This document shows, in pieces, positions 23,204 through 35,295 of a DNA stretch of 64,000 nucleotides; positions within the stretch are counted from its first letter, which is position 1; every line of letters starts with the position of its first letter. Source of the DNA: Linnemannia hyalina (Eukaryota; Mortierellomycota; Mortierellomycetes; Mortierellales; Mortierellaceae). The position numbers and the translations under genes are program-made. The notes under the pieces are model-generated. The model did no database searches, had not been told where the DNA came from, and was given only the letters and a program-made list of their open reading frames with translations. Location of the stretch: NCBI GenBank assembly GCA_019671135.1, contig JAHRHY010000017.1:682001-746000 (forward strand), written 5' to 3'.

Positions 23204-23458
23204 GCCCCACGCTTCCAGCAATAAACTTTTGTACTTTGGTAAAAATATCTCTTCCTTGATGCGGTTCGATAAGTGAGAATCAGATACTTCTTCAGGGTGT
23301 TACTCGGACTGGGATATGAGTAATGGGTGGAGGGTAAGTTGTGAAGATCGTCTTGAGGCTGGCATAGAAAAAACGTACAAAAAAAGTTTGCTGCACTACT
23401 AAAATTTGGAGTGGTGGAATGGCGCCACCAATTTTTTTTAACTTTTTTATTTCCCGAG

Positions 23459-23526
23459 GAAGCTCTGAACCCAGCTACCTCGTCCGCTAAAATACAATTT
23501 TGCTAACGAGAGGCTGGGTTCAAAGC
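23459..23526. repeat. Imperfect inverted repeat, possible hairpin or element remnant
   Basis: The arm AGCTCTGAACCCAGC (23461-23475) is repeated in reverse complement near 23512-23526 with one mismatch. Pairing continues inward with gaps through CCTCGT/ACGAG to an A/T-rich loop. No flanking target duplication is obvious. Confidence 0.7.
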
Positions 23527-23780
23527 TTTTTTTCCTGAGCAGCCAAGTATGGGAAGTACACAGTCATGCATAAGAAAGTCGAACAAAGAATTGTCGAAAA
23601 AAGGCTGTTTTTATTCGGATAGTTAAAAAGAGTTGTTGTTGTTGCTAGCAGCAAGTGGTATCTTAAGAGAAAAAAGAAAGTCGTAGGGGATGGTCCCGTT
23701 TGTCATATTTTAGTTGTTTGGGTGTAAAGGGTTCATGTGTGAGTGAAAAATAGATGAAAATAGTACGCGTCCAGTCACTC

Positions 23781-26384
23781 CTATCGCGGACCACCAATGG
23801 TGAAGGATGAACGGTAGTTGGGATGAATCTTACGACCAGCCGAGACGGGTGCAGGTGCAGGTGCAGGGGTGGGCTCAACAACAGCAGGCTCAGACTTCTG
23901 TGCAGCAGCAGCAGCAGCAGCAGCCTCCAAAGCCTGCTGAGCCTGGTACTGCTCCTCCTGGATCTTCAATTTCTCAAGCTCCAGAACCTGCTTCTCCAAG
24001 TCCTCTGCCGTCAAGTCCGAGGGGTTTACAATCAACTCCTTCAACTCTTGTTGCTGCTCTTCGTTGCGCCCCAGTTCTGCCTCCAATGCTGAGGGCTCCA
24101 ATGAATACTTCTCTGCTGCTACTGGTGCTGCAGCCGCGACGGCAACAGGGGTAGACTTTTCGACAGGGGGAGGTCCAAAGATGTTGTGGCTAGTCTTCTT
24201 GTAGGGCCTGCTGAGGGCTGGATTGGGTGGAGGAGGGGCTTGCGAAAAGATGGTCGAAGTCAAGGCGGGGTGTCCCTTGGGCTTGACATAGTCGGATCTC
24301 CATCCTGCAGGACGTTCTTGGTCAACTTCCTGTTGCTGCTGTTGCTCCTGTCTAGTGGCGCGAGGAGCAGGTTGCTGCTGCTGTGGGTCCTTGAGGTGGT
24401 TAAACAGTGTCGAAGTTTGAGATGGATGTCCCTTCTTGCCTGCAGGGGCTGGGGCGCTGGTCAGGGCGTGAACTTGCTGAGTCGTGTCATCGTTTCCTCC
24501 GCTGAGAGAACGATCGCGGTTTCTGTTGCTGTTGTTTCTCTCCCGATCGCCGTACTGGTCAAATGCTGCATCCTTCAAGTGGCTGAACAGAGTTGAAGTC
24601 AAGGCAGGGTGACCTTTCTTTCCAGCAGGGATGTTGCTGTTGTTCTGGAAAGAGGTGGGGGAAGAAGCCTTGTTCGCCAAAGATTCGTCAGAGACGGAGG
24701 GGCTCAAGGGAGGACGGCTGTTGTTCTTAAGTTGGGACTGGTCCTCCTGAGGGGCATTCTTCCAATGGTCAAAGAGACTCGATGTCAAGGCTGGGTGGCC
24801 CTTCTTTTCTGACTGTCCTGCTGATGCTGGAGGGGAGGCCGCCTGTGGTTGTTGCTGTTGTTGACTGAAGATCTGCGAGGTCAAGGCGGGATGGCCCTTC
24901 TTTTGCTGTTGAGCAGCCGAGATCTGATGAGGCGACACTGGAGGGCTGAAGATGTTCGAGATCTAATCAGTGCAAAAATGGTTCCAGTATTGGGATGGGT
25001 TTGTTTGATCTTGCAAATAGTCGCCAACTCGATATAACAGCAACAAGCGCAATTGATGAGCTTTTCTTACGTTGTTAATCTGGGCGCGGTTTCCAGCAGC
25101 CGTAGTAGGATTGCCAAAAGGGTTGAGGCGGAAGCGAGTTGGGTTCCTGAGGGCGTCCACCTGGGTCTCAGCAACAATTGGCCATGAGTGGCGGGAACCG
25201 ATGAGACGGACCATCTTGAGGACGCTGGCATTGTCCCAGATGTAGCGGACACTGGCAATACGGTTGTCGACGATAGACCCGCAAATCACCTAAGCAAAGT
25301 GCACAAGGGTCGGTTTAGTTGAAAGGTCTGGAAGGAGTGGACTGCGAGGGTGTGTTGACTTGCTCGATCGATTAGAAAATTAAAACCAATTGAGCAATTA
25401 AAACGAAGTTGAATCGAATCATGAGCAAGGAGGGACCCTGGGAGGGCGGAATACTCTTCTTCGCTCTTCGTCCACTATACTTTTTACAGTTCAGCCCAAC
25501 AAACCGACAGAAACGGCAAAGCGAACAGGAACCCAGACGTGAGAGGGCTCTCGTTCATTGCCATTAATCCTCATATTAAACTCACACCTCTTCCCCTTCA
25601 CTCCCACAATTTGTTTCTTTGTTTGCTCAAGCTGGCGGCTCATGGGATTCTTGCTGACATGACGGATTATTTCCCTTCACTCTTTACTTTACTCCGCTCC
25701 GTCCATAGCAACCCGCCCAAAACTTCTTCCTTCTATCCCTCGTGTGTGCAAAAGGAGTTTTTCCCATGGTCCATGTTTGCTTGCATATTGACATGCACAC
25801 CACTTCATTTCTCTCTCGTCTAATCTTCTTTTGCAGATTAAAAAAATAGGCGGTAAAAGGACCAAAAGAAAAAATCACTCACGACCGCCACTTCTCCTTT
25901 CCTCTTCCCCTGCGTTTTTTAGTCGTTACAAAACAAAAAGACCCACGACCCCTTTCCTTTTTACTCCAGACGCCATGAACATAAAACGCCATTTTCTCTC
26001 CTCATTTTTCTCCCTCTGCTTGCTTGTGCTTACCATAGGAAAAGTAATCGTAAGATCCTCCAAATGATGCGGCTCAACACTGGGCAACAACCACCCCCCA
26101 GAACCCGAGACAAACTTGACTGTCACCTCAACCTCATCCACCGCCGAGGATTCTCCCACAGTTCTGTGGATAACCGTCTCCTCCACAGCAAGTTTCTTTG
26201 GGTGAGAGAACCCACCCGCCTTGTAGAATTCGCGAACTTGAGCTTCGCCTGCGGCTCCTGCACCCGTGGGGAGGAAGACGATGTGAGTGTCGGGGAGGTA
26301 GAGGTCTTCGTCTGAGGCTCCGTTTGTGCGGAAGGCGTTCCACAGTAGGGCTTGAGGGGAGGAAGTGGCGTCTGGGAGTGTCAT
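23781..26384 (-). CDS. NTF2/SnoaL-like domain protein with repeated KGHPALTS motifs
   Basis: Three exons (26384-26034, 25289-25071, 24962-23781) give 583 residues. Residues 1 to about 165 look like an NTF2/SnoaL-fold domain: HIVFLPTGAGA, VREFY, TVIHRTVGE, then IASVRYIWDNASVLK, the pattern that closes such cone-shaped folds. Catalytic activity cannot be inferred. From about residue 190 the protein is disordered and contains a repeated motif, KKGHPALTSxxF, four to five times at irregular spacing, plus degenerate copies near the C-terminus. Some copies continue into FSHLKD or FDHWKN. SNIFSPP and HNIFGPP flank the array. A Glu/Gln/Leu-rich coiled-coil-like stretch lies near residues 480-530. The start is the only ATG before the folded domain. 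Confidence 0.82.
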
Positions 26385-27475
26385 TTTTTTTTTTGGAGGG
26401 TTGTTGTTGGTTGAAAGTAGAGACTTTTGTAGGGGATGAGAGGTGAGGGGTGTTCTTTCCTGAGGTATTCAGAGGGTGTAATAACAAAAAGGGAGCGGAC
26501 TTAAGGTTATGAAGGTGAGACTGCAGAGTTGGAGGATTGAATGAACTGTCGGAGGAGGACCGTTGACTGATGGAAGGGCTGGAGGAATGAGAAAAACGGA
26601 GGACGTGAGGAAAAGGGTGGTATTAGGTGGTTAAAGAGTGTAAGAAGGCAAGGAGAAAATGAGAAGAGAGAGAGAGAGAGAAAGAAGAAAGAGGAGCGGC
26701 GAGCAACGAAAACAAAGAAAGAATAAAACCGTGTGCTAGCCTGTCTGCCTGCTTGCCAGTGGAGAGGACCTATGAACAACACGCACTTCGTGACCCTAAC
26801 CTTCCACTCTGTTATCCTGCCCTGCCCTGCCCGCCCGACGAGTCAATAGGCGCGTCTGTTGTTGTCGTCCTCCCTCCCTTCCTTCATCTCAATTTACATG
26901 GACAGCCAACTGTAAGCACAAAAAGCACTAAAATCCAACATTTGCTCTCAAGAAAGAAAAATGAAAGTGCCCAATACCACCAATGCCACAAACGAGCGTG
27001 TGGATAGATGACAAGGGGTGGCCTAGGGTCATTCTGCTCAATGGGTTAGAGTTATGTTAACAATTGATTGGACGATATGAATGTGGTTCTGTATCGTTTG
27101 TGTTGTTTGTGTTTTTGACCACTATCACTATCATTATCACCATGCCCCTCTTGAGCACGCCCCTCTTCTACACCTCTCCCTAAATAAAAAAAAACATTGC
27201 CACGCGAACAGCACACTAAGGGGCAATGGAATTGCAAGTCCAGGGTAATGATGTGTGAGCGAAAGTAACCACGTTGTTCTCTGGCATACGTTGTTCTCTG
27301 GTATGACAACAATGTCCAGCATCACCAAATATTGCTGCCAATTGATCCGCCCTTTGAACACGTCGACAAGATCATGTGGACGATCTCCTTCGGGTTTTTG
27401 ATGTTGTGTTTGTCTTCTGTTTGTTTTTATTTCTCGTGTTGTTTGCTATCGATTCCAGTGTACTCCGTTCCTTGT
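26385..27475. other. Intergenic, no gene recognised
   Basis: Upstream region of the NTF2-like gene and downstream region of LSM3. G/A-rich and C/T-rich stretches occur, but no supported gene. Confidence 0.5.
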
Positions 27476-28404
27476 TTATGCTCTGGATGGGGGCGACACC
27501 TATTCACGAATAGTGAGAACAAAAGGTTAGTCATTATGGTCCAATAACAACAAACGAGGTCGTGAGAGAGGATGACGTTATTAAACTTACCAAAATGACA
27601 CCGTCGCCACGGACAAACAACATCTCGCAGTTCCTCTTGACGATCTATTATGTTCCACGGTACGAACAAACGACAAATTACGTTGTGTGAGCGCGAGTTC
27701 CTTGGAGTAGCTAGTTGTTCAGAAAAGCATTACTTGTGGTCCTGTCCGAGAAAAGTACGTTGGGTCCAGTATGCTGCCAAAAGTGTGTCGCCCGACGGTT
27801 ATACGAGAACAATTGAACAGATTCGAACGGTTGCTTTGATGGTTATTGGCACTTTGTTCCAGGTCCCGCATAATTTTTCAAGAGAAGCGTCCAGATCCTG
27901 CTCAAAACGACGCCTCCGATCCACACGTTCATTCTCTATAATAACGCAGCCTCGAACAATAGTCCTCCTGCTGTCAGGATCTGAAAAACGTCGCTTCATT
28001 TCCTCCAGTGAAGAAAAAGACTACTCCTGGAAGGCGTGAAAGTGAACTTTGCTTACTCTGATAACCTCCTCCATAGTCTCATCGTTCACATCAACAACAG
28101 TGATAGTCTCCTCCACATCCCCAAGCACCATGTTCAAATGACCGTCATAAGCCTATCACAAACAAAAAAGACCAATAAGAGGTTCCTCATCAGTAAGTAT
28201 GCGATCGCGTTTGTGCCCTAAGCCTGCTTGCATTTGCTGATTGTGCTGCTGATGAAAGGAGGAAAAGGGGGCGTTTACATGAAGCTTTCCGCGTAGCTCA
28301 CGGTCGCCACGGAGCTTGACGTAGATGCGCTCGTCGAGGGAGAGGCGAACAAGATCCAGAGGCTCCTCGATGCCTGTGCTTTCCAGCGGTGCGTATTCTT
28401 CCAT
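27476..28404 (-). CDS. LSM3: U6 snRNA-associated Sm-like protein LSm3
   Basis: LSm3 is a subunit of the LSm2-8 ring that binds the U6 snRNA 3' end in the nucleus and of the LSm1-7 mRNA-decay ring in the cytoplasm. Exons 28404-28279, 28152-28057, 27644-27591 and 27499-27476 join to 99 residues, the usual length. The Sm1 motif is [18 protein letters not shown] and [20 protein letters not shown]. The Sm2 motif is [15 protein letters not shown]. The last exon encodes only seven residues. The third intron is long for this region (412 nt). The gene starts 155 bp downstream of the HEH stop codon on the same strand. Confidence 0.96.
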
Positions 28405-28559
28405 GTTTGATGTATGTCTGTGTGTAAGTGAAAGAGTGTAGGGGATTCGTGAGTGCTGAAAAGAGAGACCAAGGTTTGACTCGCTGCGTATGGAAAAAAG
28501 GTGTGGCTTTGCAATTTTTTTTTATTTCCTTGCAACTTTTGGGCGAAGATCCGAGTGGA

Positions 28560-31489
28560 TCAAGACAACGAAGGGTAGAGCGAGCCTGTTGACGCGTGCA
28601 GACTCTGCTCATCTTCATGCAGGATTCTATCGTGAAAGTTATCATACATCGTCGTCGCCGTTGTTTGGACACCACTACCACTGTTGCCACCGATGCCGCC
28701 GGCGCTGCTAGCACTGCGGTTGCTCGCTCCAAGGCTACCCTTCTTCTGACTCAGCACACCCGACGCACCAATCCACTCCCAAGCTCGGTAGATCTCCCCA
28801 TGAAGCTCCTGAGCGCTCACCCGTACGTTCGCATTCTTGTCAACAATCACAGAGACCTTTTCCCAAATCTCTTGCCGCCGCACGGGCGAGTGTATATGAG
28901 CCAATAGAGCGTCCCGGAGGTGGATCTGTGGTACAAAGGAGTGGGCGTAATAGATGGGATCAACGGCACTAGCGTCCGCCTGCTCCGACAACTTGCTCAA
29001 AACATCCTCCACTAGACCCTGAACAATCCTCGCTTCTTCGCGTCGTTTCAAGATGTAATTCCTGGTCAGTAGTCCACCCATTCCCAATGTCAATAGCGCT
29101 ATTTCCATATGATGAGAAATGAATGATGAGTTATTGAACATAAAAAATACGATGAGGCTGCATTGTTCAGCGACAGTGTAGCTAATGAGACAAGACTCAC
29201 CAAGGAGGATCTCTTTGAGTTGGTCGATCCATCCAAGAACTCCTTGGCGCACACGGCAGAAAATGGGCCTATCAGGCTTCACCGATCGCAGATATTTTTC
29301 CCTACGCAGGTGAAAGGTATGATGGTAAGTTTCGGCAATCAAAAAAACAAAAACCATTCACTAAAAATACAAAGAAGTTGGTACAGTCAACAATTACCAT
29401 ATTCCTTGTTCGATAGTGATGGTTGACGATCGACGGTAGAGCTCATTCAATGCAAGCCTCCAATACTGGCTGAACTCTTCCTGAGAAACGCTGGACTACA
29501 TTGTTGAAAAGAGTAAACTCGTCAATTGGCTTGCCATGGGATAAATCAAATATATACAAAAAAACAACCAAAGAGTGAGGCAGTGTTTTCAAACATACAT
29601 CCTTAAGAGATTCAATCTTTTTTCTTAGATCATTGACAGAAAATCTCTGGCGGGCAAACAGCTCAGCAGAGGGCTGTGGGCGGATCGAGGCCCTGCACTC
29701 TTCTCGTCCAGCGCGCTTATGGAGTATGCTTTCGGCTACATCAGCAACCTGAAGGCTTTGGTATTCCTGTGCCTTGTTGAGTACACAGGTGGGTGTCAAT
29801 GGGAGTATGTTGCCAAAGCTGAGGGGGTGTGGACGAAGAATGTACTCGGGTGGACACAATGGATCACCGCCAGGGGAAGTGCATCTGGCATGGTCTGGGC
29901 ATGCGATGCATGTTGGGTATAGCCACTTAACAAGAACTTGCTCTGCAAACAAGATTAGAGATTCATAGGTCAGACGCCAGTGATACCATGTGCTCATTGG
30001 GCACAGTTTGTTCTGAAGCGCCACTTGTGAAGCGGAAGGAGGTACTTACTGGTGGTGAGGTGTTTGTTGCCGGTGGGTGTTGGGATAAATCTCGAAAGTG
30101 TGCAGTAGCCAATGTCGATGCGGGTTTGTCGATACCAAAGTCCAAAAGACAACAGCGCCAGGAAAAATACAAACTTCAGAGGTCCCAGGTTGGGTCCTTC
30201 TTCGCCACGACTTCTCTTGGAACGAGTTCCATAAGTATTCGCTGCTGATTCAAACTGAATGATCCGAGGCGGTGGTGGGGGGAGAGTTGCGATGGTCATC
30301 CGCTTGGTCTTGGCGAACAAGGGTGAGTTATGAAAGGGTCCTGTATCAAAGTCTGTCCTGTCGAATGCCGAGCCTGCCGTGTATTTGGGAGTAGCCATGT
30401 ACTTTGAAAATGCTGGTTGAGCGGGTACCTTGAAGACATGGTCCCGATCCAGGCGTGAATCGTCGTCGCGTGATTTCCTCCTTGTTTTACGGACAGTCGA
30501 TGAGTTGCGGGAAGATCCTGCTGAGGTCAAAGACTCTCTTGACTTTGACCGTCTCCGACGCTCTGATTCACTACCACTCTGGAACGGGTTCTCATCAGAA
30601 AAGTTCGCGCTGACTACTTCCCGCTGCTTCTTGGATCCATCAGATTTCTGTTCCAAGTGCAATTGATATGTAAACTTGGTGTCAGCTTACTCAATATAAC
30701 GCAGTACTAGGTAATTTTCGACAGCGAGAGTAGGTGTTACCTTTTTCCGAGGCGACCTTCGTTCCAGCGAGGGTGCAGATTCTTCTTCCTTCCTGACGGA
30801 GGACTTTCCTGATTTCCTGCCCCGAATAGAACTTGATGTTGAACTCAAGTCCATGTCGGTACCCTCGTCAACAATCCTCCTCCTTAGCCTGGGCTTGGTC
30901 TGTGTTGGATAAACGTATAATGAAGACAGGTTAAGATCCTACACTCAAATTGCGCAATTGACATTGACAAACATTTGTAACGTCTTACTTCCTTGTTCGT
31001 TACCTCGTTCTCCTCGTCTGTGTAGATCGGCTTGGTGATAACACTGCTCGTAGGCTCGCGTCTTTTGGAGGAAGACGACGATGACATGGATGATGTGGAA
31101 GACGATAGCACCGCCGATCTCTCCTGGCGCGTCGGCTGTGCGACAGTCGTTGTTGTTGCTGTGTTGGATATTGAAGATGATTGTTGTGAAAGTGGCTGTG
31201 ACGATGCCTGTGGCGATTGTTGTTGGTTTGGTTGTGGTTGTGATCGCGGTGCCGGTGTCTTGGTGGCCTTGGTTGTAGCAGCATCCTGTTCGGGATTGGC
31301 GTGCTCATATCGCTTCCTCAAGTCGGCTGTACGCGGTCGGATATGGAGTTCAAAAAGGTTGACCAAGTCCTGTTTTCTGACTTCTCCTGTTGGCGGTTTG
31401 ACCTTGTGATGGATGAGAATGTCTCGGATGCTGTCCATCTTTATTGTCATGGGATCGAACCCTGCCTGCAGGTAGCGCGGCACCGACAT
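28560..31489 (-). CDS. Inner nuclear membrane protein, HEH/Src1/MAN1 family
   Basis: These proteins anchor chromatin and nuclear pore assembly at the inner nuclear membrane. Seven exons (31489-30989, 30899-30741, 30647-30050, 29942-29599, 29495-29398, 29301-29201, 29098-28560) give 779 residues. A HeH/LEM-type helix-extension-helix lies at about residues 12-48 (MTIKMDSIRDILIHHKV...). A basic, Ser-rich nucleoplasmic region follows. Transmembrane segment 1 is near 375-393 (FVFFLALLSFGLWY). A luminal part has the Cys cluster CIACPDHARC. Segment 2 is near 601-615. The C-terminal domain matches the Man1-Src1p-C pattern and ends in Ser/Gly-rich sequence. The first intron could start at either of two in-frame donors, 12 nt apart. 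The gene is divergent from PFS2. Confidence 0.9.
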
Positions 31490-31581
31490 GATTTCGCTGG
31501 GTCCCTTCCTTGTAAGTTGATGTGTTTGTAGGAGAGTTGTCCAGGTGAAGTTAAAGAGTTAAAGGACCGAAAAAGTTCGAA

Positions 31582-31589
31582 TGACGTCA
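31582..31589. promoter_or_regulatory. CRE-type palindrome TGACGTCA in a divergent promoter
   Basis: A perfect TGACGTCA, the ATF/CREB bZIP site, sits in the 213 bp between the HEH gene start (31489, minus) and the PFS2 start (31703, plus). It is about 93 bp from one ATG and 114 bp from the other. Function is inferred from the consensus only. Confidence 0.6.
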
Positions 31590-31702
31590 CACAAAAACCG
31601 CCATCAGGGAGGCGATTCGCGAAATAAAAGTGGAGCAATAATCCACACTTTCTCTGCATTCGACTTTTTCTCTTTCAACCACTCGCCAAATCAACAGGAA
31701 GG

Positions 31703-34224
31703 ATGTCGACGTATACCAAGAGAGAGTTCACGCCGCGAGATGGAAACGCAGGAGGATACAGCTCCAGGACAGTCTTTGGTAGAGTACCGCCCATTCAACA
31801 ACAGCAGCACAGATCTATTCCTTGCAGTCATCAGCAGCTGCTGCCAAATAAAAATAAACCGGTTGTGGAAGATATCCACTACGGTTTGAAGAGTACATAC
31901 CATTGGGCCTGACCACGTTTTTCCATTGACCAATTGGTTGTATATAGACGGAAAGCGTATGCGAAAGTCCATCCAGCGAAGAACCGTCGATTATAATCAC
32001 AGCATAACAAGGTGGCTCCAAGTAAGATGCTTGATACCTCTCGACAGGATCACAGGATACAACACGGGCATACGGATACGTTATAGGAGGTGATGTCTGA
32101 CTGGGAACTCGTCGTCTTTTTTGCGTGCTAATAGACTGCTCCGTATATCAAGAACAAGCGAGACTTACCGTTTCTCCGACCAGACCCAAACTTCATTGTA
32201 GACGTAAGTTCACGCATGCGATCTAGGCTGCTTGTGAGCGCGATGCAGCATGAAAATGATAACGACCCTTCTTACCGATCCCAACCCCTTATTGATATTG
32301 GAAACATCATAGTTGTTGCCACCATCATCATACACCAACAACCCCATGAACGCCGTCACCACCAAATTCGTACACACTTCCACCAACAAGAACCGATGTC
32401 CCGTCAATGTGATCCGCGTAAGATGCCGTCAGCTTCAATGTTGCCACTTCATGAAGACCTATGTTGGAGTATTAGAGCGCAGTGGATTAACTCTGTCATT
32501 TCTTATTACTTTTATTTCCTTGCAGTGGACACCCGAAGGAAGACGTCTAGTGACAGGATCCTCTAGTGGAGAATTCACCCTCTGGAACGGACTCACTTTC
32601 AACTTTGAGACCATTTTGCAGGTAGGCTAAACAATCTACAACCTTTCACCATAACCAACGCTTCTGCGCGCAGGGATGCTGACAGGAATAACCTCTCATT
32701 TCCAATTGACTCGTTGTAGGCACACGATACTGCAGTACGCGCTATGAAGTGGAGTCACAACGACGACTGGATGGTCACCGCAGATCACAATGGATTTATC
32801 AAGTACTGGCAATCCAACATGAACCCACTGAAAGTCTTTCAAGGACACAAGGAAGCCATTCGCGACCTCAGGTAACTTGCTTTCTATTTTGACGTGTGCA
32901 AGGGCAGCGTGGACTTGGATATCGCTATTTGTCGAAGACTCATATGTGTCATTTTTATCTTCATTTTCATGTAGTTTCTCGCCGAGTGACGCTAGATTTG
33001 CGACTTGCTCAGACGACGGTACAATCAAGATCTGGAACTTTCACGAGGGCATTGAAGAGAGGACTCTGACAGGACACGGATGGGATGTGAAGTGTGTTGA
33101 CTGGCACCCTCAGAAATCCCTTCTCGCCTCAGGAAGTAAAGACAACCTTGTTAAGCTTTGGGACCCAAAGTCAGGACGCAACCTGACCACTCTGTAAGTA
33201 GCCGCCATTTACTTGATCCATGACAGCGTATTGATGTCTTGCCGGATAACACTTTAACTAACTCCATGATGAACGGTTCAATAGGCACGGACACAAAAAC
33301 ACGATTCTGGGATTACAGTGGAACAAGAACGGGAATTGGCTGGCAACAGCAGCGCGCGATCAGCTGGTCAAAATTTACGACATCAGGATGATGAAGGACT
33401 TGCAGACTTTCCGCGGCCACAAGAAGGAAGTTTGCTCAGTGGCATGGCACCCACAGCACGAATCTCTTCTGGCGACTGGAGGATCAGAAGGATCCATCAT
33501 GTTTTGGACCATGGGGCAGTCAGAGCCTACCGGAGGTATGGAAAACGCTCACGACTCGAACGTTTGGTCACTGGACTGGCACCCAGTGGGTCACATCCTC
33601 GTCTCCGGATCAAATGACCACACCACGCGGTTCTGGACAAGGAATCGCCCAGGAGAATCGATGCAGGACAAGTTCAACGTCGGAATCCAGATGGCAGCAG
33701 AGATGGGTCTCACAGATACTGGAGCAGCAGAGGATGATAACATGGAGTATGTTCCAGGGCTTGGCAACCACAACCTTGGCGTTGGCGGCGGCTTCGACAT
33801 GTCTCCCATGTCTATCCCAGGACTTGGTGGTGGACCCCCTGGCCTTGGAGGTGGTCCCCCCATGGGATCACTTCCTGACAGTCACTCGGGAGCATTACCA
33901 GGATTGGGCATGGGTGGCCCTCCACGGTCGAACGGCATGCATCAGGGACCTCCTAATGGCTTTGGAGGCATGCAGAGACAGGGCGGACCAGGAGGCCCAC
34001 CCTTTGGGCAGCATGGCGGTGGTGGACCTGGGCAATGGCAGGGTGGCGGAGCTCCAGGAGGACACGATCGTCGACAGGGCAACTGGGGCGACCGTGATAA
34101 CAATGGCCCAGGACATCACTTTGATGGAGGTGGAGGACGTGGACGGGGTCGTGGGGGGTTTAACCAAGACCGGAGAGGAGGTCGAGGCGGATTCCGGGGA
34201 GGCTTTGGTCGTGGACAGCATTAA
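31703..34224 (+). CDS. PFS2: Polyadenylation factor subunit 2, WD40 protein (WDR33/Pfs2)
   Basis: Pfs2/WDR33 is a core scaffold of the cleavage and polyadenylation factor; the animal protein binds AAUAAA. Eight exons (31703-31778, 31948-32021, 32135-32203, 32313-32417, 32526-32621, 32720-32871, 32975-33193, 33285-34224) give 576 residues. The family signature [16 protein letters not shown] precedes the propeller, and [16 protein letters not shown] opens it. Seven WD repeats follow (for example [52 protein letters not shown]). The C-terminal 150 residues are Gly/Pro-rich with RGG-type motifs. The second exon uses donor GTAAGA at 32022; an earlier GTGGCT would break the frame. Confidence 0.96.
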
Positions 34225-34914
34225 AATAATTGCTAGCATGCAACTACCAAAATCGCTCGAGAAGGGACCATTATTGTATTTTTATCAACCATCTTTTCTA
34301 CTCATACTCATAGGTTGAACGACATTCAACCAATACACATGAGCTCTAGTTACATTGACAGTTCGCCACTACTATGAAAGAGTAGGTGGAGACGTGGCGG
34401 CACGCAAGAGTGGGTCAATGTGGGATGTCGTCGTAGTGTACTCCTTTTGGCAAAGAATAGAAATAAACAAACAAAAAGGGCCGCATCGTGACCTTCGAAG
34501 AGCGTGAAAAAAGGGGCATTTTTTGAGGAAGGAATGGCGGCAAAAGTACAAAAATAAGGATAAAAAGGTATCGATCATGAGCCTTGGCTTGTAGAAGCAC
34601 TCCCTCCCCTGTTGGCGTGTGAGTGTGAGTGTGAGTGTGTTGTTGAATGAGGTGTGTCATGGGGCCAAGACTGGATCGACTTTTTTGCCCTCCAGCGCTT
34701 TTGCTGATTCATCCTTTCCATCCTCTCCCTCTCCTCACCCCTGTCTGCACCCCATCCACCTTGTCCTTGCCACCTTTGCCATCCCTTCCCCACCGCCACT
34801 CTTTTTTTTCTTTTTGCTCTCCTTTTGCTCTCACTCTCTCGTCGTTCTTTTTTTTCTTTCTGCACGTCGTAGCTCTCTTTCTCGTTCACGAGTCCTGTTG
34901 GTTGCCTGTCTATC

Positions 34915-34985
<71 letters not shown>

Positions 34986-35295
34986 TCTGTCACTCTGCCT
35001 GTCCCAGTCTATCATTCTCTCCCGTCGTCCATCTGCACCCCTCTACTTCTTTCCTCTCCACTTTCTTTCCTACTCTCTCACTCTCCGTTTCTCTTAACGT
35101 TTACTTTCTCACCGCTCGTGCTTTTGACACGCCCCTTCTATTCTTTTTTCCCCTTCTCTCCCACGGCACTTTTTTTATCTTCTCTTTCGAAAGGAGACTA
35201 CCTGAAAACCACCTTCTCATTCACAGTGTCTTTCATTCACGTTCAACAAAGAAAAAAAAAGTTTAACTCATCAACCTCGCCCTCCCTTCCTCCTC
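34225..35295. other. Intergenic, pyrimidine-rich; upstream region of the BAR-PH-ArfGAP gene
   Basis: No gene recognised. Long open stretches on both strands here are by-products of the TC repeat and C/T-rich composition. Confidence 0.6.
34919..34982 (+). repeat. (TC)32 microsatellite
   Basis: An uninterrupted TC dinucleotide run of 64 nt, about 310 bp upstream of the ATG at 35296. Confidence 0.97.

Noticed and set aside
23459..23526. Possible tRNA (phrases resembling a T-arm and anticodon region)
   Set aside because: No acceptor stem, D-arm or proper T-loop can be drawn; the pairing is that of one long hairpin.
27650..28039. 129-codon plus-strand open stretch
   Set aside because: It lies inside the third intron of LSM3 on the opposite strand and has no family features.
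31116..31500. Plus-strand open frames opposite the HEH gene
   Set aside because: They mirror the Gln/Ser-rich coding strand of the first HEH exon, which is supported by the HeH domain and splice sites.
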